DNA of 64,000 nt from Myxococcales bacterium. GTDB taxonomy: Bacteria > Myxococcota_A > Polyangia > Polyangiales > Polyangiaceae. A model generated the notes under the pieces. It was not told where the DNA came from, searched no databases, and saw only the letters and a list, made by a program, of their open reading frames with translations. The translations under genes and the position numbers were made by a program. Each line of letters begins with the position of its first letter. Positions within the stretch are counted from its first letter, which is position 1. This document shows positions 54,375 to 63,100 of the stretch, one piece after another. Location: NCBI GenBank assembly GCA_016720545.1, contig JADKKK010000010.1:1-64000 (forward strand), read 5' to 3'.

Positions 54375-56360
54375 ATGAGCCTCCTCGGCGCCCGCTCCAT
54401 TTCCAAGGCCTACGGGGCCCGCTCGCTCTTCGACGGCGTCACGCTCACGCTGCGCGAGGGCGAGCGCGTGGGTCTCCTCGGCGTGAACGGGACAGGCAAG
54501 TCGACGCTGCTCCGCGTGCTCGCGGGGCAGGAGCCCGCCGACACCGGCACGCTGGAGCTCCGGCGCAACGCCAAGGTGCTCTACCTCTCGCAGGAGCCCG
54601 AGCTGCCCGAAGGTGAGACGGCGAGGTCCGTGGTGGCCTCGGGCCTCACCGAGTGGGAGCGAGCGACCCGCGCGTACGAAGCGCTGAACGAGCGCCTCGC
54701 CCGTGGCGACGGCGGCGCAGGCGAGCTCGCGCAGCAGGCCGAGCTCGCGGACGCCGTGGAGCGCCTCGGCGGCTGGGAGAGAGGCCACGTCGTCGAGGAG
54801 ATGTGCGCGGCCCTGGGGATCACCGCCCTCGACCGCGCGGTGGGCACCATGAGCGGCGGTGAGCGACGCCGCGTCGCGCTCGCGCGGCTGCTCGTCGCCT
54901 CGCCGGACCTCGCCATCCTCGACGAGCCAACGAACCACCTCGACGCCGACACCATCGACTGGCTCGAGACCTACCTCACCGAGACCTTCCGAGGCACAGT
55001 GCTCATGGTCACCCACGATCGTTGGGTGCTCGACGCGGTGTGCACGCGCGTGTTCGAGCTCGATCGCGGCACGCTCACCGAGTTTGATGGAAACTACACG
55101 GATTACGTCGAGAAGAAGGCGGAGCTGCTCGCCCACGAAGAGCGCGCGGAGAAGAACCGCCAGAATTTCCTTCGGCGCGAGACCGCTTGGCTGCGCCGCG
55201 GCGCCAAGGCCCGCAGCACGAAGCAGAAGGCGCGCATCCAGCGCGCCGAGGCCGCGATCGCCGACCGCCCGCGCGAGGAGGTCGCCCGCGTGAGCCTCGA
55301 GGGGGTCGACGGCAACGTGGCGCGCCTCGGCAAGAGCATCCTCGACCTCGAGGGCGTGAACGTGCGCCTCGGCGAGCGCGAGCTCATCTCCGACCTCACG
55401 CTCCGCCTCGTGGCCGGCGATCGCGTCGGCGTGATCGGCAAGAACGGCACGGGAAAGACCACGCTGCTGCGCCTGCTCACGGGCGAGCTCGGACCCACCG
55501 GGGGCGCCGTGAAGGTGGGCCTCAACACGAAGGTCGCCATCTTCGATCAGGCGCGGGCCCAGCTCGAGGACGACTGGACCGTGTACGACAACGTGGCGGG
55601 CCAGGAGGGCGCGCTCCAGAGCGGCGGCGGTCAGGTCGACCTCGGCGATCGAAAGGTCGACCTCCGCGTGTACCTGGAGGGCTTCCTCTTCGACTCCCAC
55701 AAGCAGCGCCAGAAGGTCTCGTCGCTCTCCGGCGGGGAGCGGGCGCGGGTGGCGCTGGCGAAGGTGCTCCGCGAGGGCAAGAACCTGCTCCTCCTCGACG
55801 AGCCGACGAACGACCTCGACATCGCCACCCTGAGCGCGCTCGAGGAGCTGCTCGAGGGCTGGCCGGGGTGCGCCGTCGTCGTCTCCCACGACCGCGCGTT
55901 CCTCGACAACGTGGCGACGGGCATCCTGGCGTTCGAGGGCGACGGCCGCGTGACGCACTACCAAGGCAACTACTCCACGTACCAGTCCCTCAAGGCCGAG
56001 GCCGCGGCGCGCGATCTCGCCGCCAAGGCCGCGCTCGAGGCGAGCTCGCAGCGGCGCTCGGCCGCACCCGCGCCGACGCCTACGCGAACGCCTACGCGGA
56101 GCGACGGGCCCGGAAAGGACGGACCGAGGGCGCTCACGTACGCGGAGCGGCTCGAGCTCGAGGGGCTCCTCGACAAGGTGGGGCTCGCCGAGGAGGTCCT
56201 CGCGAAGGCCGAGGCCTCGCTCGCCGACCCCGAGCTCTACGCGAAGCGCGCGAGCGAGGCGCCCCGGCTCCGCGAGGAAGAGGCCGCCGCGCGTCGCGAG
56301 GTCGATCGACTCACCGCCCGCTGGGAGGACCTCGAGGCGCGCCGCGAAGTGAAGAAGTAA
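54375..56360 (+). CDS. ABC-F family ATPase (Uup-like)
   Basis: 661 residues, two ABC domains and no membrane segments. Walker A motifs GLLGVNGTGKSTLLRVLAG and GVIGKNGTGKTTLLRLLTG; signatures TMSGGERRRVALARLL and SLSGGERARVALAKVL; Walker B LAILDEPTNHLDADT and LLLLDEPTNDLDIAT. Between them lies the ABC-F linker (NRQNFLRRETAWLRRGAKAR), and a charged coiled-coil C-terminus (ELEGLLDKVGLAEEVLAKAE) as in Uup. ABC-F proteins act on ribosomes or DNA rather than in transport. Confidence 0.88.
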   Translation: MSLLGARSISKAYGARSLFDGVTLTLREGERVGLLGVNGTGKSTLLRVLAGQEPADTGTLELRRNAKVLYLSQEPELPEGETARSVVASGLTEWERATRAYEALNERLARGDGGAGELAQQAELADAVERLGGWERGHVVEEMCAALGITALDRAVGTMSGGERRRVALARLLVASPDLAILDEPTNHLDADTIDWLETYLTETFRGTVLMVTHDRWVLDAVCTRVFELDRGTLTEFDGNYTDYVEKKAELLAHEERAEKNRQNFLRRETAWLRRGAKARSTKQKARIQRAEAAIADRPREEVARVSLEGVDGNVARLGKSILDLEGVNVRLGERELISDLTLRLVAGDRVGVIGKNGTGKTTLLRLLTGELGPTGGAVKVGLNTKVAIFDQARAQLEDDWTVYDNVAGQEGALQSGGGQVDLGDRKVDLRVYLEGFLFDSHKQRQKVSSLSGGERARVALAKVLREGKNLLLLDEPTNDLDIATLSALEELLEGWPGCAVVVSHDRAFLDNVATGILAFEGDGRVTHYQGNYSTYQSLKAEAAARDLAAKAALEASSQRRSAAPAPTPTRTPTRSDGPGKDGPRALTYAERLELEGLLDKVGLAEEVLAKAEASLADPELYAKRASEAPRLREEEAAARREVDRLTARWEDLEARREVKK

Positions 56361-56370
56361 GCGCTCGTAA

Positions 56371-59300
56371 CTACTTGGTGATTCGGCCGAGATCGACGTA
56401 CGCTCGGTCGACCATCACCACGTACGGGCGCTCCTCGAACGTGAGGCCGCCGTCGCCATCGTGATCGATGATCTGCAGCTTTCCCATGCCGTAGCCCATC
56501 GGACCGCGCGCGAAATAGTGGGCCTCCAGGCGGTACGGGTAGGCGCGCGCCTCGCGCTTGGCGCGGATCGTGAAGCACTCCGGGCCGTATCCGGTGGTGA
56601 CGTCGGCGTAGAGGCTCCCGCCGGAGGGGAGGGTGCGGCTGCCGTAGTAGGCGTGGCCGCCCTGGCTGTCGCGAATGTGAAAATCGACGTCGTTCGCGTC
56701 GGTCTCCCAGTTCAGCACGAAGCGCAGGCTCGGCGCGTTCTCGACCGTGCCGTGCGCCGCGACCAGGCGCTTGCCGATCTCCTCGCGGCGGCTGGGCTCT
56801 GCCTTCTGCCACGCGGCCGCGATGAGGCCGAGGTCCTCGGCGAGGATTTGCTGGACCCCCGCGAAGCGACCGGGCGGGTAGTCCCTCGCGAGGCCCTTCG
56901 CGCAGGCCTCGAAGGCGGCCTCGAACCGCCGCTGCTTCAGCAGCGCGAACGCGAGCAGGCGGTGCCCGGCGGGGTGATCGGGGCGCTGCTCCACGGCCTT
57001 GGCGTACGTGTCCGCGGCGAGGGCGAGGCTCGGCGCGTCGCCGAGGCGCTCGAGCCTCGCGCCGGCGAACCTGCGCGAGTCGGCGCGGAACCCGAAGAGG
57101 TCGATCACGCTGCCGTACGAGCGGGCGGCCAGCGAGCGGTCGCCCGCCTTCTCCGCGGTCTCTCCGAGGGCGACGAGCGCGAGCACGTCGGTGGGCGCGC
57201 TCGCCTGCCAGGTGAGCGCGCGATCATGTGCATCTTGCACCTTTCCATCCGCGAGCGCGGCCATCACGTCCTTGAACTTGCCTTCGTAGGGCGGCGTCCC
57301 GCCGACGGAGGACTCCGAGCGGTCGACGACGGGGAGGCCAGGCGGGGCGTGCCCCGGGGCCCGCGTCCAGCGGACCGCCGGCACCGGCGGCAGCGGGCGA
57401 CCGCCCTCCACCTCGAGGTTCACCGCGTACGTGACCGTGACGATGCCCCCCTCCGGCTGAGGAAACGAGAGGTTCTGCACCGCCCGCTGGAGGCACGTCC
57501 TCACCTCGGCGTTCGGGAAGCGCGCCGCGGCGGCCGACACCGCGCCGCTGCGATCGACGACGAAGCGCAGCTCGGCTGCGCCGGAGAGCCCGGGATCGCC
57601 GCGCAGGCCGAGCTCGTAACAGAGGCGGAAGCGCCCGAAATTCTGCCGGACGATGCGGTGGATGACCTCGGGGGGGAGGCTCCCTCGGACCTCCGTCGGG
57701 CCCCCGCGGAGGGTGGGGCGCCCCCGCGCGGCGTGCTCCCCGCCGAGGTGCCCGTGGCCCGCGCCGAAGCCTTGTCCGGTCGTCGCCGCCGCCGTCGCCG
57801 CCGGCGCTGCTCCCGCGCCCGTGCCCCCGCCTATGCCGCCCCCCAGACCCCCTCCGTGACCCCGTCCCAGTGTCCCGACGCTGCCGAGGCCGAGCCCCTC
57901 TCCGCGCCCGCCGCCTCCCTCGCCGACGCCGCTGAGTCCGAGCCCGCCACCGCCAAACGCGTCGCCAATCGCGTCGCCCCACATGTTGCCGCGCGCGCTC
58001 AGGGGATCGCCGCCGCCCGGCTCGGGGGCCTCGCGCTGCGGGGCCTGTCTCGCGATGTGCGGCTCGCCGCCCCGCGTCGCGCCCGCCACCTTCGCTTCCG
58101 TCCCCGCTCCGTCGTCTTCGTCTCGGCCGCGTGAGCGGTGGACCACCTGCACGCGGCCGTCGGCGACCGTGAGGATGTCGAGCTTCGCGCGGCGGTCGAT
58201 GTTGAAGCGCGCGTAGTCCTGGTCGGTCTCGAGCACGAGAAAGGAGGTGTGCGGGCTGACGACGCGGTGCTTGGTCGAGAGGTCGACGATGGCCTTGTGC
58301 GTCGCCGCCTCCCCCTGCGACAGCGGCATCGCCACGAGGCTGTCGATCTTCGCCTTGGCCCACGACCGCTCGAGCAGCGGGCGCTCCACCTTGTGAGCGA
58401 CGGGCCGGAAGGTGTGCCCCGCCGCGGTCACGACGAGGGGGCGCGGCTCCGACAGCTCGGCGTACACGAGCACCTCGTCGCCCGACTGCACGCCGTCGAG
58501 CACCCGCGGATACGACCACCGCGCGCCGTCGATCGCGATCGGCACGCCGCGGCTGCACGCCTCGCCGAGCCGCCGCGCGATGACCTCAGCGCCCCGATCA
58601 GCCGAGAGGACGACTCCCGAACTCTTGAGTGTATTCGAGGTGATGCGCCGAAGGAATCCCTCGTCGCGGACGCCGCCGACGGCGATCGCGTCGAGCCGCT
58701 CGACGCCCGCGCCCGCGAGGGACTCGACCGCGCTCGCGAGCTTCGCCGGATCGGTCTCGCCCGCGGAGGCGACCCCGTCGGTGACGAGGATGACGCGCTT
58801 GGTCCCAGGCGCCTTCTGCGCCGCGAGCTTCGCGTGCTGCAGCGCGAGCTCGAGGTTCGACGCGCCGAGCGCCCGCCGCGCGCGCAGCGCCGCCAGCGGG
58901 GCCTCGCCGAGGCCGCTCGCGGGGCCTTCGTAGAGCGGCGCGACCTCCTCGTCGAAGGCGTGGACCGAGAGGATCGTCTCCGCCGGCAGGCGCGCGGCGA
59001 GCTTCCCGATCAGGGCCGCCTGCTCGGCGAGGTCGAGGGCGCGCGACGCGGAGGTGTCGACGAGCACGACCGCGCGGCCCACCGGCTCGGGCCGCGACTC
59101 GGCGAACGGCACCACCCGGGCGATCGCGAGGTCGTCGCTCGCGATGGCGGCGTTGCGGGCGAGCCCGCGCCCTTCGAGCAGGAAGTCGCGTGCCGGGGCG
59201 AAATCACGCCGGCGGAAGGTCTTGGGGCCGCCCGTGCCCGCGCCCCCGCGGACCTCGAGCGAGAGGTCCTGCAGCTTGGGCAGCCCGCGGAGCGGGAGCC

Positions 59301-59853
59301 TGTACGGCGCGTCGCCCTTCAGGACCTCGGAGTACGAGAGGACGATCTCCTTGCGCCCACGCGCCGGGATGGGGAACACGCGCGCCGCGAACTCGTTGCC
59401 GCCGCCCTGCTCGAGCAGCGCCGGGTCTTGCTTGCGGTGGAGGAAGTCTTCGTAGGCGCGTCGCGCGGCCTGCTTCTCCACGACCTCGCCCTCCTGCCAG
59501 GCGTCGTCGACCTTCATCGCGAAGCGGCTCAGCGAGGCCTCTTGGGGGAGCGTGATCCGAAACTGGCCCTCCAGCTGCCGGTCGAGCGGGTTCTCGAAGA
59601 CCAACGTGAGCTCGGTGAACGCCAGCGGATCCTCGACCACCGCCGACGCCGCGAGCGACACCAGGGTGAGGCCCGTGCCGTCGCTCGCCGTCAGGGTCAT
59701 GGGGCTCGCGACACCCGCGAGGCCTTCGTCCGCGGAGGGGATGTCGAGCCCCTCTTGCTGGGCGAGGCGAAGAGCGCGCTCTTCAGTCACCACGGTCGCG
59801 CAGGCGAGGGCGGTGACACAGAGGGCGCTGAGGAGGAGCGTGGAGCGGCGCAT
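56371..59853 (-). CDS. Giant VIT/VWA lipoprotein with AgmX-like, TPR and DUF2135-like domains
   Basis: 1160 residues. Lipobox TLLLSALCVTALACATV. Residues about 45-190: VIT domain (LQ-type strands; EKQAARRAYEDFLHRKQDPA). About 260-420: VWA with MIDAS VVLVDTSASRALD. About 600-720: Gly-rich linker. About 735-830: AgmX/TonB-C-like domain (VIHRIVRQNFGRFRLCYELG; VRTCLQRAVQNLSFPQPEGG). About 870-1010: TPR-like helices (YAKAVEQRPDHPAGHRLLAF). About 1035-1160: DUF2135-like (LNWETDANDVDFHIRDSQGG; YADVTTGYGPECFTI). Probably a surface or periplasmic adhesion or scaffold protein. Ends 10 bases from the convergent ABC-F gene. Confidence 0.8.
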   Translation of the reverse strand: MRRSTLLLSALCVTALACATVVTEERALRLAQQEGLDIPSADEGLAGVASPMTLTASDGTGLTLVSLAASAVVEDPLAFTELTLVFENPLDRQLEGQFRITLPQEASLSRFAMKVDDAWQEGEVVEKQAARRAYEDFLHRKQDPALLEQGGGNEFAARVFPIPARGRKEIVLSYSEVLKGDAPYRLPLRGLPKLQDLSLEVRGGAGTGGPKTFRRRDFAPARDFLLEGRGLARNAAIASDDLAIARVVPFAESRPEPVGRAVVLVDTSASRALDLAEQAALIGKLAARLPAETILSVHAFDEEVAPLYEGPASGLGEAPLAALRARRALGASNLELALQHAKLAAQKAPGTKRVILVTDGVASAGETDPAKLASAVESLAGAGVERLDAIAVGGVRDEGFLRRITSNTLKSSGVVLSADRGAEVIARRLGEACSRGVPIAIDGARWSYPRVLDGVQSGDEVLVYAELSEPRPLVVTAAGHTFRPVAHKVERPLLERSWAKAKIDSLVAMPLSQGEAATHKAIVDLSTKHRVVSPHTSFLVLETDQDYARFNIDRRAKLDILTVADGRVQVVHRSRGRDEDDGAGTEAKVAGATRGGEPHIARQAPQREAPEPGGGDPLSARGNMWGDAIGDAFGGGGLGLSGVGEGGGGRGEGLGLGSVGTLGRGHGGGLGGGIGGGTGAGAAPAATAAATTGQGFGAGHGHLGGEHAARGRPTLRGGPTEVRGSLPPEVIHRIVRQNFGRFRLCYELGLRGDPGLSGAAELRFVVDRSGAVSAAAARFPNAEVRTCLQRAVQNLSFPQPEGGIVTVTYAVNLEVEGGRPLPPVPAVRWTRAPGHAPPGLPVVDRSESSVGGTPPYEGKFKDVMAALADGKVQDAHDRALTWQASAPTDVLALVALGETAEKAGDRSLAARSYGSVIDLFGFRADSRRFAGARLERLGDAPSLALAADTYAKAVEQRPDHPAGHRLLAFALLKQRRFEAAFEACAKGLARDYPPGRFAGVQQILAEDLGLIAAAWQKAEPSRREEIGKRLVAAHGTVENAPSLRFVLNWETDANDVDFHIRDSQGGHAYYGSRTLPSGGSLYADVTTGYGPECFTIRAKREARAYPYRLEAHYFARGPMGYGMGKLQIIDHDGDGGLTFEERPYVVMVDRAYVDLGRITK

Positions 59854-59870
59854 GGACGTCCTTTTCGCAA

Positions 59871-59900
59871 TCGTTCGCGATCGTTCGCGGTCGTTCGCGC
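59871..59900. repeat. 10-bp tandem repeat (TCGTTCGCGN x3)
   Basis: Three copies of TCGTTCGCG plus one variable base lie just upstream of the VIT/VWA lipoprotein start on the minus strand, in its leader region. Confidence 0.8.
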
Positions 59901-59988
59901 GCGCCCTTCAGCGCACGCGGGGCGCGCGGGGCCGCGCACGAGGGCCTGTGACAGCCCCGAGGCGCGAAAGTTCCCGGTCGCCGCGGGG

Positions 59989-60534
59989 CTACTCGTCCCA
60001 GCCGCCTCCGCTGTCGTCGCCGCCGCCCCAGTCGGTGTCTTCGCTCGTGTTGTCGACGAAGGTGTCTTCGCTCGTGTTGTCGACGAAGGTGTCGACGCTC
60101 CCCTCGTCGTAGGACGAATCGCCATACGAAAACGACGAGTGGTTGGTCCAGCTGTGGGTGACGGCCACGCCCGCCGCCGCGCCGAGGAACGACGCGGCGA
60201 TGTTCCCCACGGTGCCGAGGGTCTGCATCGACTGCGCGTGCGACTGGTGCTGCTGCCGCTGCATCTTGCGCTCGGCGGCGCCCGCGAACGGCTCGCGGCA
60301 GGCCAAGCACGCCTGCTGGTTGTGAGGCGAGAGCGCTCCGCAGAAGACGCAGGCGACGACGATCCACGCCTGGCACGCCGGGCACTTCTGTTTCCCCCAC
60401 CGCGCCGGTGTGCGGCACTGCGGGCAGGGCACCGCGTGAGCCTGCGCCTCTGCGCTGACCGCGCGCTGGCAATACTTGCAGAGCACCGCCTCGCCGTCGT
60501 CGGGCGCCCCGCACGAGGCGCAATGGGCGGTCAT
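59989..60534 (-). CDS. Zinc-ribbon membrane protein with acidic repeat tail
   Basis: 181 residues from ATG 60534, which has AAGGGAG seven bases upstream. Six CxxC knuckles in the first 90 residues (CASC, CKYC, CPQC, CPAC, CVFC, CLAC) would bind three zinc ions. One helix follows (LGTVGNIAASFLGAAAGVAV), then an acidic tail with a duplicated nine-residue unit (EDTFVDNTS twice) ending DWGGGDDSGGGWDE. No catalytic domain. Perhaps a membrane-linked adaptor. It lies 136 bases after the VIT/VWA start and may share its transcript. Confidence 0.65.
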   Translation of the reverse strand: MTAHCASCGAPDDGEAVLCKYCQRAVSAEAQAHAVPCPQCRTPARWGKQKCPACQAWIVVACVFCGALSPHNQQACLACREPFAGAAERKMQRQQHQSHAQSMQTLGTVGNIAASFLGAAAGVAVTHSWTNHSSFSYGDSSYDEGSVDTFVDNTSEDTFVDNTSEDTDWGGGDDSGGGWDE

Positions 60535-60593
60535 GCCGTACTCCCTTCGGTCGCGTGGCATAGGCACGCCGCTCGCCCGCGGCTCGCTTGCAT

Positions 60594-60663
60594 GTTCATA
60601 TCGACACCGCGCCTGCGGCTCGGAGTCGCCATCGACCTGCGTTCGCCCTATCGGGGCTCACTT
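60594..60663 (-). repeat. Intercistronic hairpin repeat, copy D (inverted)
   Basis: Read on the minus strand: AAGTGAGCCCCGATAGGGCG, then AACGCAGGTCGATGGCGACT, then CCGAGCCGCAGGCGCGG and ATGAAC. Stem GCCC-N5-GGGC is kept although the sequence differs from copies A to C. It lies 60 bases upstream of the zinc-ribbon gene start, in the same orientation. Confidence 0.72.
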
Positions 60664-60802
60664 CGAGGTTCGCCATCGGCCAAGCCTACCACGCGAGACC
60701 CTCGACGGAAGGTGGGTCGACGCCCGCGGGCGCCGCCAGCCGGAGGGCGGCTCTTGACGGATCCGCGCGACGTCGCGACCGGCGCGTGCTCCACTTCCCA
60801 CG

Positions 60803-61945
60803 ATGCGCCTCGGCCTCCCCGCCCTCGTCTCGCTCGCGCTCGGGTTGACCGTCGCGGCCGGCGTGGGCGTCGCCGTCACCGCGGGCGCTGGCCCCGCGCC
60901 ACCCCACGCGCAGGCCGCCGCGCGGGCGACGAGGCCGCCGCTGGTCGTCGTGGCGACGCCTCACGACGAGCGCGCGCGGCGCAGCGAGGTGCGCCTCGTC
61001 GGGCCGGACGGCGCGGCGACCCCAATCGGCGCTGTGCTGCACGCCCCCGGCGCGGTCGTCCGCGGGGATCTCCTCGGCGTCCTCCCGGTGGTCGTCGCCG
61101 ATGAAGAGGGCGCCGCCGATCGCGACTTCGGCGCTGCACTCTTCGCGGTCGAACGACAGGGCGCTCGCCGCCTCGTCGCGGGGGTTGGCCACGCGCGTCG
61201 CCCACTCGCGAGCGACGGCGGCCTCGTCTACGTCGAGCGCGGCGCGAGCGGATCCGCGTCTGGCCCGGGGGGCCGGATCGACTCGCTCGAGCTCGTCGCG
61301 GTCGACGTCGCCACCGGTGTGACTCGTGTGCTCTACACGTATTCGGGGCTCGCGCTCCACCTCGCGGGCGAGCTCGGCTCCGACCTCGTGGTCTACCGGG
61401 TGGCGGCCGCGGGCAACGCCGACGTGCTCCTCGTGGAGCGCGCGTCGGGGCGCTCGCGCCTGGTCGCCTCGATCGTGCCCATGGCGCGCGACTTCACGGT
61501 GGACCGGCAGCGTGGCGCGCTCCTCTACGTGAACCGGGACGCGAAGGACGCGGACCTCTGGGCGGTGGAGCGCCTCGACCTCGCCTCGGGCCTCGTCACT
61601 CGCCTCGCCACCGCGCGCGACGACGCGCCCGCGCCCTACGCGCTGCCGTCGTCCGACCCGGTGTGGACGGCTCCGGGTCGACGCGGCCTCGCGTCCGCGC
61701 GCGGCGAGTGGCTTTCGCCGCTCGGTCCGGGCTTCGACGCCGTCCGCGCGACGAGCGCCGACGGCGCGTGGCTCGCGGTGCTCCACGTGGCTTCTTTCGA
61801 GAGCGAGGGCATGGACGACCTCGCCATCCTCCACGCGCCGGCCGGGCCCCGCGGCCCGCTCGGGCCGGGCGGCGTCGCGCGTCTCGGTGGCGCCGAGCGC
61901 GTGGAGGCCCTTGGTTTCGTGGGCGGTGGGGGGGGCGCGCGATGA
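60803..61945 (+). CDS. Exported beta-propeller-like protein
   Basis: 380 residues. N-terminal signal or anchor LVSLALGLTVAAGVGVAVTA, then repeated four-strand blades without a specific family (RPLASDGGLVYVERGASGSA; ELVAVDVATGVTRVLYTYSG; RQRGALLYVNRDAKDADLWA; ATSADGAWLAVLHVASFES). Similar in style to TolB/PD40 propellers. Its stop overlaps the transglycosylase start (ATGA), so the two are co-translated and probably act together in the envelope. Confidence 0.6.
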   Translation: MRLGLPALVSLALGLTVAAGVGVAVTAGAGPAPPHAQAAARATRPPLVVVATPHDERARRSEVRLVGPDGAATPIGAVLHAPGAVVRGDLLGVLPVVVADEEGAADRDFGAALFAVERQGARRLVAGVGHARRPLASDGGLVYVERGASGSASGPGGRIDSLELVAVDVATGVTRVLYTYSGLALHLAGELGSDLVVYRVAAAGNADVLLVERASGRSRLVASIVPMARDFTVDRQRGALLYVNRDAKDADLWAVERLDLASGLVTRLATARDDAPAPYALPSSDPVWTAPGRRGLASARGEWLSPLGPGFDAVRATSADGAWLAVLHVASFESEGMDDLAILHAPAGPRGPLGPGGVARLGGAERVEALGFVGGGGGAR

Positions 61946-63093
61946 GGGCGCCGCTCGCGTCAGCTCTCGTGGGGTTGTTCCTGGCGGGAGCGCTCCGCGA
62001 CGCGCGCGCGTACTGCCCCAGCTACACGCCTGCCCAGACGACCGGGGGCTCCCGGTGCGGCGTCCAGCCGGCCCCGGGCAGGAACCCCACGGTCGCCGCG
62101 TGGAAGGGCATCTTCGCGACCGTCGCGCCCGGGCAGGCGTCGTGGAAGACGGCGGGGCCCGCCATCGGGGTCATCGGCTCGGGCTGCGGCAAGCCCAAGC
62201 CGCGCGTCACCGTTCCTGCGCATTTCCCTTGCCATGTGCTCCAGGCGCTCGCCTACCAGGAGTCGGGCTGGCAGCAATTCTGCGTCCCCGACGCGCCCGC
62301 CGGCTCCGTTGGCGCGCCCGAGCGCACCATCGTCTCGTTCGACTGCGGGTACGGGATCGGCCAGGTCACGAGCGGCATGCACGCGGGGGAGACGCCGGCG
62401 TTCGATCGCGCCCGCGTGGCGGGCGACGCCACGTACAACCTCGCGACGGGCACGCTCATTCTCGCCGCGAAGTGGGCCGCTACGGCGTGCGTCGGGGACA
62501 ACGATCCGGACGTTGTCGAGGATTGGTACACCGCGCTCTGGGCCTACAACGGGCTCGCGTACTCGAACAACCCGAACAACCCCAACCTCACCCCCGGGCG
62601 TGGGCCGTACAAGCCGGGGAACGGCGGCAGCTACACCTACCAAGAGCGGGTGCTCGGGCACATGGAGTTCCCCACGGGAGGACGCTGGTCGTCGCTCGCG
62701 CCTGCCTACCCGAACCGCGGCGAGGTGGGCAGCACGGGGCAGCCGCCCGCGCTCCCGGAGCCGCGCTGCGCCTCCCCGACGAGCTGCGCGACGACCCGGG
62801 CGACCCACGCCTCGCGCTGCGACGAGCCCGCCGGCGATGCGGGGGCCCCACCGCGCGATTCGGGGCCCGCCCCTCCCGACGCGTCGACGCCCGCGCCCGA
62901 CGGGGGCGCGCCCGGCCCGGCACCCGGCGAGCCCGCCCCGTCGCCGGTGTCCGGCGCCGCGCCCGAGCCAGGGGCGGGGTGCTCGTGCGATGCCGCGGGC
63001 GGCGTCGCGAGCGGGGGCGCGCCTGTCGCGCTGGCCGGGCTCGTCGTCGCCGGGCTCTCGCGTCGTCGACGAGGGCGCGCACACGGTCGCTGA
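61942..63093 (+). CDS. Lytic transglycosylase-like protein with MYXO-CTERM signal
   Basis: 383 residues. Signal ALVGLFLAGALRDARAYCPS. Residues about 70-240 resemble an SLT-type lysozyme-like fold: catalytic Glu in LQALAYQESGWQQFC, then DCGYGIGQVTSGMHAG and YTALWAYNGLAYSNNPNNP. An Asp/Ala/Pro linker follows. The C-terminus is a MYXO-CTERM tripartite sorting signal: Cys motif GAGCSCD, helix PVALAGLVVAGLS and basic RRRRGRAHGR, which anchors the protein to the cell surface after processing. Likely cuts peptidoglycan. Confidence 0.8.
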   Translation: MRAPLASALVGLFLAGALRDARAYCPSYTPAQTTGGSRCGVQPAPGRNPTVAAWKGIFATVAPGQASWKTAGPAIGVIGSGCGKPKPRVTVPAHFPCHVLQALAYQESGWQQFCVPDAPAGSVGAPERTIVSFDCGYGIGQVTSGMHAGETPAFDRARVAGDATYNLATGTLILAAKWAATACVGDNDPDVVEDWYTALWAYNGLAYSNNPNNPNLTPGRGPYKPGNGGSYTYQERVLGHMEFPTGGRWSSLAPAYPNRGEVGSTGQPPALPEPRCASPTSCATTRATHASRCDEPAGDAGAPPRDSGPAPPDASTPAPDGGAPGPAPGEPAPSPVSGAAPEPGAGCSCDAAGGVASGGAPVALAGLVVAGLSRRRRGRAHGR

Positions 63094-63100
63094 GCGATCG

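Noticed and set aside
54219..55964. Upstream extension of the OmpA-like gene to about 1215 codons
   Set aside because: The extension is antisense to the ABC-F gene; the signal peptide at 54218 marks the real start.
58138..61104. A 988-codon open frame on the plus strand
   Set aside because: It lies opposite the VIT/VWA and zinc-ribbon genes, has Arg/His-rich composition and no domains; it is an antisense effect of GC-rich third positions.
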